Source of the DNA: DASYYE01 sp035946955
GTDB taxonomy: Bacteria; Actinomycetota; Actinomycetes; Streptosporangiales; Streptosporangiaceae
DNA length: 25,231 nt
NCBI GenBank assembly: GCA_035946955.1
Contig: DASYYE010000595.1
Span: forward strand, 1 to 25,231
Direction of reading: 5' to 3'
Part shown: positions 7,995-15,666 of the stretch, piece after piece
Layout of the letters: each line of letters begins with the position of its first letter
Numbering within the stretch: the stretch's first letter is position 1
Made by a program: the position numbers and the translations under genes
The notes under the pieces: generated by a model
What the model saw: the letters and a program-made list of their open reading frames with translations, nothing else
What the model was told of the DNA's origin: nothing
Databases searched by the model: none

Positions 7995-9241
7995 CAGGCG
8001 GACTCTCCCCTCTTGTGCGCTGCACCGACGACGTGCTCAGCGCGCTGGCTCCACCGGGCGGTCAGTTCTGACGCCCAGGCCCGTGCCCAGCGGTCCGCCG
8101 CAACCACATCCTCCAGCGCAAGGCTGTCCCCGACCCAGCCGTCATGATCTGAGACTACCTGCGCGACTATGTCAACGATCCCGGCGAACGGAAGCCTTCC
8201 CGTAAGGAAGGCATCGACACAGGACTCATTGGCCGCGTTGTAGACGGCGGGAGCCGTCCCGCCTGCCTGGCCCGCCCGGCGGGCGGTCGCCACCGCCGGG
8301 AACGCCTCTTCGTCGAGGGGGTCGAACGTCCAGGTGTGAGAAGCCGTCCAGTCGATAGCGGGCGCCGCACCAGCGACGCGGTCTGGCCAGCCGAGAGCGA
8401 GCGCGATGGGGATGCGCATGTCAGGTGGGCTGGCCTGGGCGATGGTCGAGCCGTCGGTGAACTCCACCATGGAATGGATGACTGACTGCGGGTGGACGAC
8501 GACCTCGATCCGCTCGAATGGGATGCCGAAGAGCAGGTGTGCCTCGATCACCTCGAGCCCCTTGTTGACCAGGGTGGCCGAGTTGACCGTGATGACCGGA
8601 CCCATCCGCCAGGTCGGGTGCGCGAGCGCCTGCTCCGGGGTGACGTCGGCCAGTTCCGCCCTGGTGCGGTTGCGGAACGGGCCACCACTGGCGGTCAGCA
8701 CCAGCCGCGCGACCTCGTCCGGCTTTCCGCCGCGCAGGCACTGGGCGATCGCCGAGTGCTCGGAGTCGACCGGGACGATCTGGCCAGGCCTGGCCAGGCC
8801 CTTGACCAGCGGTCCGCCCGTGATCAGGGATTCCTTGTTCGCGAGCGCGAGCAGCCGCCCCGCGCGCAGTGCGGCGAGCGTCGCGGCCAGGCCACTGAAC
8901 CCGGTCACCGCGTTCAGCACCACATCAGCCGGCCAGGCAGCGACCTCGGCCACGCCATCAGGGCCAGCCAGCACCGCCGGCAACTCCCGGGTGACGCCAT
9001 CGCGGGCAGCGGCCACCCTCAGTGCGTCGGCTACCTCGGTGACCGCTGACTCACGCTCCACGGCCACCACCGCGGCCCCGAACTCGACCGCCTGGTCGGC
9101 CAGCAGGGCGGGGTTGCCGCCACCTGCCGCCAGCCCAACCACCCGGAACCGCCCGGGGTTCCTCCTGATGACGTCGGCCGCCTGGGTGCCCACGGACCCC
9201 GTCGACCCCAGCAGGACCACGTCGCGCGGCGTGCTCTCCAC
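7994..9241 (-). CDS. dxr: 1-deoxy-D-xylulose 5-phosphate reductoisomerase
   Basis: Second MEP pathway enzyme, converting DXP to MEP with NADPH and a divalent metal. Signatures: NADPH fold VVLLGSTGSVGTQA at the N-terminus, LALANKESLITGG, the metal/substrate site VPVDSEHSAIAQCL, and the flexible-loop region NKGLEVIEAHLLFGIP through VVVHPQSVIHSMVEF. The open frame extends upstream to 9382 (462 aa), but the residues before 9241 look non-coding and the NADPH fold begins immediately after the GTG at 9241. That start gives 415 aa, close to the M. tuberculosis enzyme. ACGGA before it is a weak ribosome binding site; an ATG at 9289 is the main alternative. Probably first gene of the operon, with its promoter in 9242-9415. 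Confidence 0.95.
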   Translation of the reverse strand: MESTPRDVVLLGSTGSVGTQAADVIRRNPGRFRVVGLAAGGGNPALLADQAVEFGAAVVAVERESAVTEVADALRVAAARDGVTRELPAVLAGPDGVAEVAAWPADVVLNAVTGFSGLAATLAALRAGRLLALANKESLITGGPLVKGLARPGQIVPVDSEHSAIAQCLRGGKPDEVARLVLTASGGPFRNRTRAELADVTPEQALAHPTWRMGPVITVNSATLVNKGLEVIEAHLLFGIPFERIEVVVHPQSVIHSMVEFTDGSTIAQASPPDMRIPIALALGWPDRVAGAAPAIDWTASHTWTFDPLDEEAFPAVATARRAGQAGGTAPAVYNAANESCVDAFLTGRLPFAGIVDIVAQVVSDHDGWVGDSLALEDVVAADRWARAWASELTARWSQRAEHVVGAAHKRGESA

Positions 9242-9415
9242 TCCGTCATTCTGCCGTGCCCCGCCCGCCCACTCCAGACACAACCGCATCCCTGATTTCG
9301 GTGAGGTCCGGTCTATCAGTAGGTGACACGTTCTGTAATAGCTCATGTCAGTTCTGGCTGATTCGCCCCTTACAACGCTCATGGCACGTTAGCCTCCCCC
9401 CGAGGAGGCACCACG

Positions 9416-10720
9416 ATGCCCAACCGCAACCCCGCGTCAGCCCCCCGAAAGCTCCAGGCAATAGCCGCAGCCTGCGCCGGAGCGTGTCTGCTTGGCACCG
9501 CGTTGCAGGCGGTCTTCACCGCGGGCGCGTCCGCCCAGCCCCGGCCGGCCGCCCTGGTCTTCAAGGTCAACAGCACCAAAGACGCCCCCGACGCCCACCC
9601 CGGCGACGGCCATTGCGCGGACAGCGCGGGGAAGTGCACGCTCCGTGCGGCCCTGCAAGAGGCGGACGCCGCACCAGTAGGGGCGTCCAGCACGGTCACG
9701 GTGCCCGCTGGCACCTACCTCCTCAGCCTCGGAACCCTGGCGGTCGGCACCGCCACGCGGCGCAGCATCACAGTCACCGGTGCTGGCCCGAAGCTCACCG
9801 TCATCAGCGCTGGCAACGCGTTCCGGGTCATGTCCGTGGCCGCCTCGGCCACAGTGACCCTGCACGGCCTGGAGGTCACCGGCGGCAACGCCGGGTCCCA
9901 CGGGTACGGCGGAGGCGTGTTCAGCAGAGGGAAGCTCACCCTGTCAGAGGACGCGGTAGACGGCAACAAGGCCGGCGCAGGCGGCGGTGGGGTGGTCAAC
10001 GACTCGGGAACCCTGGCCGTCAGCGCCACCCACATCGACCACAACACCACCGGGTCCCTCGGCGGTGGCATCCTGGGCAGCGGCCCGCTAACGGTCTTCC
10101 AGGCGTCCTTCGACGGCAACCACGCTGGCCGCGACGGGGGGGCGATCGACGCCAGCGGGACCATCACGGTGAACCGGAGCACCCTGGCCGGCAACACGGC
10201 CGGCGGCACCCTCCCAGGTGAGGGCGCCGCCATCTGGCTCCACGCAGGGGCCAGCCTCCAACTGGTCAACAGCACCGTGGCAAACAACACCACCAGCCCC
10301 GCCACTGGCGGCGCGGTCGACAACGCCGGCGGGAAGGTGAGCCTGTCCTTCGACACGTTCTCCGACAACACCGGCGCCCTCAAGGGCACCGGGTTCACCG
10401 CCAGCGGGACGGTCCTCGCGGGCACCGGGACGACACCGAACTGCACCGCACCCGTGCACGAGCCGTACGGCTACAACCTCTCGACCGACCTGTCCTGCAA
10501 ACTGGCCATGCCGACCGACATCCCAGGCGCCAACCCGAAACTCAGCCCGCTCGCCTACAACGGCGGCCCCACCGAGACGCAGGCACTCACGCCCGACAGC
10601 CCGGCCCTCGACGCCGGCGGCCAGACCAGTACGTCACACTGCCCTGCCACAGACGAGCGCGGCCAGACACGTCCCTTCGGCCCGGCCTGCGACATCGGCG
10701 CCTACGAACTCAAGTACTAG
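9416..10720 (+). CDS. Secreted beta-helix protein with CSLREA-like motif and choice-of-anchor Q domain
   Basis: 434 residues. A signal peptide covers ~1-40 (basic start, hydrophobic core, cleavage expected after AGASA). The mature part begins with VNSTKDAPDAHPGDGHC followed by C-TLRAAL (Cys74), the CSLREA-type motif found at the start of secreted right-handed beta-helix proteins. The middle consists of short repeating turns such as GNxAG, GGxxN and SGTLxVS, typical of a parallel beta helix. The C-terminus (NGGPTETQALTPDSPALDAG through GQTRPFGPACDIGAYE) is the choice-of-anchor Q module. AGGAGG lies about 8 bases before the ATG. The likely role is an extracellular adhesin-like or polysaccharide-interacting protein; no catalytic residues can be assigned. 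Confidence 0.87.
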   Translation: MPNRNPASAPRKLQAIAAACAGACLLGTALQAVFTAGASAQPRPAALVFKVNSTKDAPDAHPGDGHCADSAGKCTLRAALQEADAAPVGASSTVTVPAGTYLLSLGTLAVGTATRRSITVTGAGPKLTVISAGNAFRVMSVAASATVTLHGLEVTGGNAGSHGYGGGVFSRGKLTLSEDAVDGNKAGAGGGGVVNDSGTLAVSATHIDHNTTGSLGGGILGSGPLTVFQASFDGNHAGRDGGAIDASGTITVNRSTLAGNTAGGTLPGEGAAIWLHAGASLQLVNSTVANNTTSPATGGAVDNAGGKVSLSFDTFSDNTGALKGTGFTASGTVLAGTGTTPNCTAPVHEPYGYNLSTDLSCKLAMPTDIPGANPKLSPLAYNGGPTETQALTPDSPALDAGGQTSTSHCPATDERGQTRPFGPACDIGAYELKY

Positions 10721-10725
10721 CCTGC

Positions 10726-10791
10726 GCAACGAAGCTCCCCACAGGACAGCGCTCGATCAAGATCGCTTTGTCCTTCAGGGAGCTTCGTTGC
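10726..10791. terminator. Long hairpin between convergent genes (bidirectional terminator)
   Basis: GCAACGAAGCTCCC (10726-10739) is the exact reverse complement of GGGAGCTTCGTTGC (10778-10791), a perfect 14-bp stem. Inside it AGGACA pairs with TGTCCT and CGATC with GATCG, giving a long extended hairpin. It lies between the stop codons of two convergent genes (10720 plus, 10816 minus). There is no U-run, as is common for actinobacterial terminators. Confidence 0.8.
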
Positions 10792-10815
10792 CATAACCCT
10801 TTGTTCAGCGCGCTC

Positions 10816-12312
10816 CTAGTAGAGGGTGGCGGGGTAGATGTTCCAGCCGGTGGAGAACCGCGGGCCTGCCACCGGATCGATCCAGCCGCCGCTCCCACTG
10901 GCACGCTCCGTGTAGGACGCACCGGTAGACGGGTTGTAGAGGAACAGGTCAGTCAGCGATCCGCTGTAGAGGGTGGCGGGGTAGACGTTCCAGCCGGTGG
11001 AGAACCGCGGGCCCGGCACCGAATCGATCCAGCCACCACTCCCACTGGCACGCTCGGTGTAGGACGCACCGGTAGACGGGTTGTACAAGAACAAGTCAGT
11101 CAGCCCGTCCCCATACAAGTTCGCGGGATAGACATTCCACCCAGTGGAGAACCGCGGGCCCGCCACCGAATCGATCCAGCCACCACTCCCACTGGCACGC
11201 TCGGTATAGGACGCACCGGTAGACGGGTTGTACAGGAACAGGTCGGTCAATGATCCGCGGCCACCGCCAGGCATCGGTGGCCCGTAGGTGCTCCCCGGGG
11301 CCGGCGGAGGGTAGGCCGGGGTGTCCGACGGCGCCGAGTTGATCTGCACGTACTCGCCGGGGTCGGTGAGCTGGATGTCAGCGCTGGTGTGCTGGAGGTA
11401 CTGCAGGTAGGCCCCGTCGAAGTATGTCGTCCAGGCGTTGAAGCCCTGCACGTTGTACTTGGCTACGGCCCCCTCGGCGTTGTTCCACGGGTCCAGGAGC
11501 TGGTAGTCGCTGCCGTACTGGGAGGGGACCGAATCCCCGGGGGTAATCTGCCACAGGCCCCACCCGGTTGTGATGTAGGGCTGGCCCGCCTGGATGATCC
11601 CCGGGTAGAACGAGGCCTCCGCGCCGGTGATCGCCGCAGCGATCTGGTCCTGGGTGTAGACCCCCACCCCGGGCACGGTGACGCTGGCGGAAGGGCCTCC
11701 GGCATCGTCCCAGAACCCCTCGATCTGGGCATAGCCCAGGGGGCCGCTGGGAGCGGCGGCTACCTCCCGCCGGGGCAGTGCCCTGGCCGACGGGGCAGGC
11801 GCCGGCGTCAAGGGGGCCTCGCTGAAGTCCGCCTCGCGCTGGAACCCAGCGGGTGTTGGGCCCGTGACGTGCAGTTCCAGCCGGGTGAACAGTACCCCCC
11901 TGGCGGACTCCGCCACCGGATCGGTCAGCGTCAGGTTCGCGCTGGTGCTATCCCAGTGCTTGCTGTCGGCACACAGTGATGCGCATGCCAGCCAGGTGAC
12001 GGTCCCGGACGCGGTCGCTCGGGTGCTGGTCCAGCTTGACCAGGTCAGGTGTTTCGCGCGCATGCCGTCATCGGCGCAGGTCAAGATCATGCTGGCCGGC
12101 CGCACGAGCGCGGGCCCGACGCCGCAGACCTTCACCTCCGGCCTCGCCGGCATTAACGAATTCGCCGTACTCAGCGTGGCAGCCAACGCCGCGGGCCCGC
12201 TGCCCACCGCAGCGACCAGCACCGCGACAGGAATCCATGATCGTGACAGTCCTCGCATGCCAAATGACAGTCCTCGCATGCCAAATGAGTCCTTTCTTGA
12301 ACGAATGGTCAT
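10816..12312 (-). CDS. Secreted lysozyme-like protein with three C-terminal 49-residue repeats
   Basis: 498 residues. Signal peptide with core WIPVAVLVAAVG and likely cleavage near ALAA (about 45). Residues ~60-150 form a beta-rich module with CGVGPALVRPASMILTCADDG and LTWSSWTSTRATASGTVTW, a pattern I recall from uncharacterised secreted actinobacterial proteins. Residues ~192-310 look like a lysozyme/transglycosylase fold: AAITGAEASFYPG with Glu232 as candidate catalytic acid, GWGLWQITPG, LLDPWNNAEGAVAKYN, and FNAWTTYFDGAY. A proline/glycine linker (~328-352) leads to three near-identical 49-residue repeats (352-498) containing LTDLFLYNPSTGASYTER, similar in style to beta-propeller or carbohydrate-binding repeats. 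Likely acts on cell-wall glycan outside the cell. Starts at residue 12 or 19 are possible, each preceded by AGGA. Confidence 0.75.
   Translation of the reverse strand: MTIRSRKDSFGMRGLSFGMRGLSRSWIPVAVLVAAVGSGPAALAATLSTANSLMPARPEVKVCGVGPALVRPASMILTCADDGMRAKHLTWSSWTSTRATASGTVTWLACASLCADSKHWDSTSANLTLTDPVAESARGVLFTRLELHVTGPTPAGFQREADFSEAPLTPAPAPSARALPRREVAAAPSGPLGYAQIEGFWDDAGGPSASVTVPGVGVYTQDQIAAAITGAEASFYPGIIQAGQPYITTGWGLWQITPGDSVPSQYGSDYQLLDPWNNAEGAVAKYNVQGFNAWTTYFDGAYLQYLQHTSADIQLTDPGEYVQINSAPSDTPAYPPPAPGSTYGPPMPGGGRGSLTDLFLYNPSTGASYTERASGSGGWIDSVAGPRFSTGWNVYPANLYGDGLTDLFLYNPSTGASYTERASGSGGWIDSVPGPRFSTGWNVYPATLYSGSLTDLFLYNPSTGASYTERASGSGGWIDPVAGPRFSTGWNIYPATLY
10820..11260 (-). repeat. Three tandem 147-bp coding repeats
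   Basis: Three copies of 147 bp (49 codons each) start at 10820, 10967 and 11114 and encode the C-terminal repeats of the lysozyme-like protein. Protein identity between copies is nearly complete (differences such as DSVPGP, DSVAGP, DPVAGP). The third copy in plus orientation differs more at silent positions, showing that the protein sequence has been conserved while codons drifted. Confidence 0.93.
12244..12285. repeat. Perfect 21-bp tandem duplication at the 5' end of the lysozyme-like gene
   Basis: Two identical 21-base units (12244-12264 and 12265-12285) lie in frame near the start of the minus-strand gene. They duplicate the residues FGMRGLS, including a possible start Met and the AGGACT upstream of it. 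The duplication may affect start choice as well as lengthening the n-region of the signal peptide. Confidence 0.9.
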
Positions 12313-12455
12313 GGCTCAAGCGGCAGCTAGGAACGGGTGACACTGGCCCGGCGCCCGGCGTCATGTCCAGGTGACCCCGGCGGCACGATCAGGATGACGC
12401 CCGGCTCCCTTCGCCCGGCTCACATACTCGTGCCACCCGCGTAGCGGCGGAAGCG

Positions 12456-12608
12456 TACAAACACCCAATTGGAGCCCCGTACAACTACCCGTTCCCCGGT
12501 CGCCTTCTTTTCGAGGAGACCGTCCTGACCAGCAGGGAGCACCCGGTACGTCAGATACGCGACCCGGCCACCGGCCTGTCGCACGCGGCGTACAACTACT
12601 GCCGGGAC
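12456..12608 (+). pseudogene. Possible gene remnant without a start codon
   Basis: In the intergenic stretch 12313-12614, the plus-strand frame from TAC at 12456 has a coding-like base pattern. From 12480 to about 12617, first/second/third codon positions are roughly 63/43/85 percent GC by hand count. It reads PYNYPFPGRLLFEETVL, then SREHPVRQIRDPATGLSH, then AAYNYCRDTVL. The frame is closed by TGA at 12372 with no ATG or GTG in between, and runs on into antisense of the methyltransferase gene to 12746. GTACAACTAC occurs twice (from 12479 and 12590). No family was recognised; it may be a decayed gene end or chance. The rest of the stretch shows no clear gene. Confidence 0.3.
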
Positions 12609-12614
12609 ACGGTG

Positions 12615-13895
12615 CTAGCTCTGGGGCACGGCGAGGGAGGGCTCCCAGGTGGGGCGCAGGGGCATGTTGGAGTTGCCTGCCTCATCGAGCTTGACGCCCA
12701 GGATCTGGTGCAGCTGGACCACGTTACGGTCGAAACCAAGGCGTGAGCCAGCCATGTACAGCCGCCACACCCGCGCCGTGCCCTGCCCGACCTCGGCGAC
12801 CGCCTCGTCCCAGTGGGCGTCCAGGTTTGCGCACCAGCCAGTGAGCGTCCGCGCATAGTGCTCGCGCAGGTTCTCCTCATGGCGCACCTCGAAACCGGCG
12901 TCGTTCATCACCGACACCAGGTAACCCGGTCCCTCCAGCTCCCCATCAGGGAACACGTAGCGGTTGATGAACCCGCCTACCTCGCGGCCTGGGCCTAGGT
13001 TGCTGGGCCGGGTGATGCAGTGGTTGAGCATCCTGCCACCAGGCTTGAGCTTGCCCAGCAGGAAGGCGAAGTAGCCGGGCAAGTTGGCCTTGCCGACATG
13101 CTCGGTGAGCCCGATCGAGCTCACCGCGTCAAAACCGGTCTCGGCAACGTCCCGGTAGTCGAGATGGCGCACCTCAGCGAGGCCCCCCAGCCCCTCCTTC
13201 TCGATCGCCTGCTGCGCCCAGAGCGCCTGCTGCTCAGACAGGGTCACCCCGAGGGCCTTGACGCCATACTCACGGGCCGCGTGCCGGACCATGCCACCCC
13301 AGCCGCAGCCCACATCGAGCAGCCGCATCCCGGGCTGCAGCGCCAGCTTCCGGGCGACCAGGTCGTGCTTGTAGGTCTGCGCCTCCTCCAGCGTCGCGTC
13401 CTCACTCGGGTAACACGCGCAGGTGTAGGCCATCGACGGCCCCAGCACCCACTCATAGAACGTGTTGGACACGTCGTAGTGGTGGGAGATCGCGCTCGCG
13501 TCGCGTCCGCGTGAGTGCAGGCGGCCGCCCGTCCAACGGCTCCGGACACGCACCTCCTGAGGCGGCGGCGGAACCCGCGGGAACAGCAACCTGGGGCCAC
13601 CGAGCCTGGCCAGCAACTGCAGCCGCTCAGCCGGGCCGAGCTGCACCTCCTGGATCTGGGCCATCCGGGCCAGCGCCAGGTACATGTCGCCGTCCAGGTC
13701 GAGGTGACCTGACACGTACGCCCGCGCCAGCCCCAGCGAACCAGGGGCCTGCGCCAGGTAGGAAACCGCCACGGGGGAACGCACTGTGATCCGCACCTCG
13801 GCACCCGCCGGCCCGGCGGTGCTCCCGTCGTACGCCCGGAACTCCACCGGGGCGTCCGGTCCAGCCACCCTCTCGAACACCTCGGCAATGGCCAC
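12615..13895 (-). CDS. tmsB: SAM-dependent fatty-acyl methyltransferase, cyclopropane synthase family (TmsB/BfaB-like)
   Basis: 426 residues from the chosen start. The mycolic/cyclopropane fatty acid synthase fold is shown by ISHHYDVSN (~136), YTCACYPSEDATLEEAQ, SAM-binding LLDVGCGWGG (~192-201), SSIGLTEHVGKANL, and the C-terminal WRLYMAGSRLGFDRN. It lies directly after a DHCR24-like flavoprotein. Established knowledge: in actinobacteria such pairs (TmsB/TmsA, BfaB/BfaA) make 10-methylene and then 10-methyl stearic acid (tuberculostearic acid) on phospholipid acyl chains. The GTG at 13895 is preferred because GGGAGG precedes it by 5 bases; GTG/ATG at 13916/13913 in the same frame lack a ribosome binding site. 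A true cyclopropane synthase is the alternative, but the pairing argues for methylene transfer. Confidence 0.85.
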   Translation of the reverse strand: MAIAEVFERVAGPDAPVEFRAYDGSTAGPAGAEVRITVRSPVAVSYLAQAPGSLGLARAYVSGHLDLDGDMYLALARMAQIQEVQLGPAERLQLLARLGGPRLLFPRVPPPPQEVRVRSRWTGGRLHSRGRDASAISHHYDVSNTFYEWVLGPSMAYTCACYPSEDATLEEAQTYKHDLVARKLALQPGMRLLDVGCGWGGMVRHAAREYGVKALGVTLSEQQALWAQQAIEKEGLGGLAEVRHLDYRDVAETGFDAVSSIGLTEHVGKANLPGYFAFLLGKLKPGGRMLNHCITRPSNLGPGREVGGFINRYVFPDGELEGPGYLVSVMNDAGFEVRHEENLREHYARTLTGWCANLDAHWDEAVAEVGQGTARVWRLYMAGSRLGFDRNVVQLHQILGVKLDEAGNSNMPLRPTWEPSLAVPQS

Positions 13896-13931
13896 GGCGT
13901 CCTCCCTCCTCATCACTGCCGGCCACGGCTG

Positions 13932-15404
13932 CTAACGGCCGAGCACGCACTTCTCATACAGCCCGGACAGCCGCCCGCCGGGGTCGTATGCCCGTTTCAC
14001 GCGGTCGTATGCCGGGCCGTTGTAGTGCGCCCAGAACTCATCCTCGGAGTAGAACGACGTGGAATAAAGACCCTTGTGGCCATCGAGGTCCGCCACCTTG
14101 TCCTCCACCAGCCGGTTGAAGTGCCCGTCCCCACACCCAGGCGGCAGCGGCACCGCACCCCAGAACCCGAAGTTGACATAGACCTCCCCGGGCTGCAGCG
14201 GGTACAGCGGCCACGGCTGCGGACTGCGCAGACGCAGCGGGCACAGCCAGACCGGGCTCATCCCCACCTGCGAAGCAAAGAACCGCAGGAACTCCGCACC
14301 GCGCGCCAGCGGGATCTCCACATCCTGGATCACCGCCTCACGCGGCGGCCTGCCACGGTGGTCATTGAACGCGTCAGACAGGCCATGGCGGCGGTCGAAA
14401 CTGACCAGCGAACGGTAGACGTCAGAGCGGCGGTACCGGCGCGGCCACAGCATCCGCACCAGCGGGTGCTGCACACCAAACGGGCGAGAACACCAGAACC
14501 AGTCCGTGTCCCACCGCCAGAGGTAGTCCCGGATCGTGAGGAAGTCCTCCCGCGGGCCGCGCACCGACCGGTAGTACACCTGCTGACGGGTGTAGTCGCT
14601 GCGCCACGGCGCGACGTCACTGTAAGCGCCCACCGTCAGGTAGATCTCGTCCAGGCTGAACACGGTGCCGTCAACGAAGTCGGCCCGGTGGCCCGCTAGC
14701 GAGCCCTCGGCGGCGATCTCGCCGATGGCCGCCATGGCAGCCTCCGGGCTGCCGAACCGGAAGTGCCGCAGGTGCACGAATGGCGCGACCGGCTCGAGCT
14801 CGATCGTGAGCGTGAGCGCGTACCCGAGGGTCCCGTAAGAGTTCGGGAACCCCCAGAACAGATCGGCGTGCTCCCCCACGGGAGTCGCCGTCACCACCCG
14901 GCCGTCGCCCGTCAAGACCTCCAGCGCGGTCACCGACTCGTGCGGCAGCCCGCTGCGCAGCGAGGTCGACTCGATGCCAAGCCCCGACACCGCCCCACCA
15001 AGCGTGATCGTCTTGAGCTGGGGGACCACCAGCGGCATCAGCCCATGGGCCAAGGTCGCATCAGCCAGGTCTTCGTAGGTGGTCAGGCCCCCCACGACCG
15101 CCATGCGCAACCGGGGGTCGACATGCAGCACCCGGGAGAACGCCGAAGCATCCAGGCCACGCCGCCGCGCGGTCCCGGCCTGCCCGCCGCCGGTCTTCAG
15201 CGGGTCGCGGAACCGGAACAGGTTGGAGGTCCGCTTGGACAGGCGCACCTGCGTGCCGTCCGGAATGGCCAGGTAGGCCTCACGCAGGGCCGCGACGACC
15301 GCGCGGTGCACCGCTGCCGTGGCCGGCGGGAGGCGAACCGCCAACGGCTGGGACTCCTCGCTGGCGGGTCCCCCCGGGGACACCTCCGTCATGGGGTCTG
15401 TCAC
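13932..15404 (-). CDS. tmsA: FAD-binding oxidoreductase (TmsA/BfaA-like, DHCR24-type)
   Basis: 490 residues. The N-terminal FAD_binding_4 (PCMH) fold shows LSKRTSNLFRFRD, VLHVDPRLRMAVVGGLTTYEDL, the FAD pyrophosphate segment LKTITLGGAVSGLGIES, and GFPNSYGTLGYALTLTIELEP. The C-terminal half (DWFWCSRPFGVQHPLVRMLWP, LPPGCGDGHFNRLVEDKV) matches DHCR24-like bacterial flavoproteins. In characterised actinobacterial systems the partner enzyme reduces the 10-methylene acyl chain to 10-methyl using NADPH. The gene precedes the methyltransferase by 36 bases on the same strand, a two-gene operon. The start is GTG at 15404 with AGGAGG 4 bases upstream. No tmsC-like third gene is seen next to it. Confidence 0.85.
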   Translation of the reverse strand: MTDPMTEVSPGGPASEESQPLAVRLPPATAAVHRAVVAALREAYLAIPDGTQVRLSKRTSNLFRFRDPLKTGGGQAGTARRRGLDASAFSRVLHVDPRLRMAVVGGLTTYEDLADATLAHGLMPLVVPQLKTITLGGAVSGLGIESTSLRSGLPHESVTALEVLTGDGRVVTATPVGEHADLFWGFPNSYGTLGYALTLTIELEPVAPFVHLRHFRFGSPEAAMAAIGEIAAEGSLAGHRADFVDGTVFSLDEIYLTVGAYSDVAPWRSDYTRQQVYYRSVRGPREDFLTIRDYLWRWDTDWFWCSRPFGVQHPLVRMLWPRRYRRSDVYRSLVSFDRRHGLSDAFNDHRGRPPREAVIQDVEIPLARGAEFLRFFASQVGMSPVWLCPLRLRSPQPWPLYPLQPGEVYVNFGFWGAVPLPPGCGDGHFNRLVEDKVADLDGHKGLYSTSFYSEDEFWAHYNGPAYDRVKRAYDPGGRLSGLYEKCVLGR

Positions 15405-15483
15405 CTAACCTCCTCAGGCCACGAACACGCAGCACAACGGCGGATCGAGTCTAACGAGCGCCTTCCACGAGGCTTTTACCTGG

Positions 15484-15537
15484 CCACTGGTGTGGCCGCA
15501 GCGGCCTCTCAGTGGTTGCCCAGGGCACCCTGGTAAC
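15484..15537. other. Two consecutive hairpins upstream of the small ORF
   Basis: CCACTG (15484-15489) pairs with CAGTGG (15510-15515), enclosing GGCCGC-A-GCGGCC. A second, imperfect stem pairs GTTGCCCAGGG (15515-15525) with CCCTGGTAAC (15528-15537). They lie between the divergent tmsA start and the small ORF's Shine-Dalgarno at 15548. They could be a structured leader of the small ORF or a terminator for the minus-strand DUF4192 gene, whose stop is at 15639. Confidence 0.5.
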
Positions 15538-15558
15538 AGCCGACCACAGGAGGAAAGC

Positions 15559-15666
15559 ATGAGCAAGCATGGGCACCACGGCCTGGACCTCGAGGCATTG
15601 CCGCAGTCCATGCCGTTCACGCACGCCGTACAGCCTGCTCACGATTCCTCCATAGCCCGCTGGTAA
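15559..15666 (+). CDS. Small protein of 35 residues, unknown function
   Basis: A 35-codon ORF with a textbook AGGAGG (15548-15553) placed 5 bases before the ATG. It starts MSKHGHHGLDLEAL and ends PAHDSSIARW, with five His (residues 4, 6, 7, 22 and 28) and no Cys or membrane segment. Codon positions 1/2/3 are about 66/43/80 percent GC by hand count, the normal coding pattern of this genome. It is transcribed divergently from tmsA and its last 28 bases overlap the 3' end of the convergent DUF4192 gene. I do not recognise a family. It could be a small regulatory protein, a leader peptide or a peptide precursor, but no modification enzyme gene is adjacent. The His-rich start could bind metal; that is only a guess. 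Confidence 0.55.
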   Translation: MSKHGHHGLDLEALPQSMPFTHAVQPAHDSSIARW

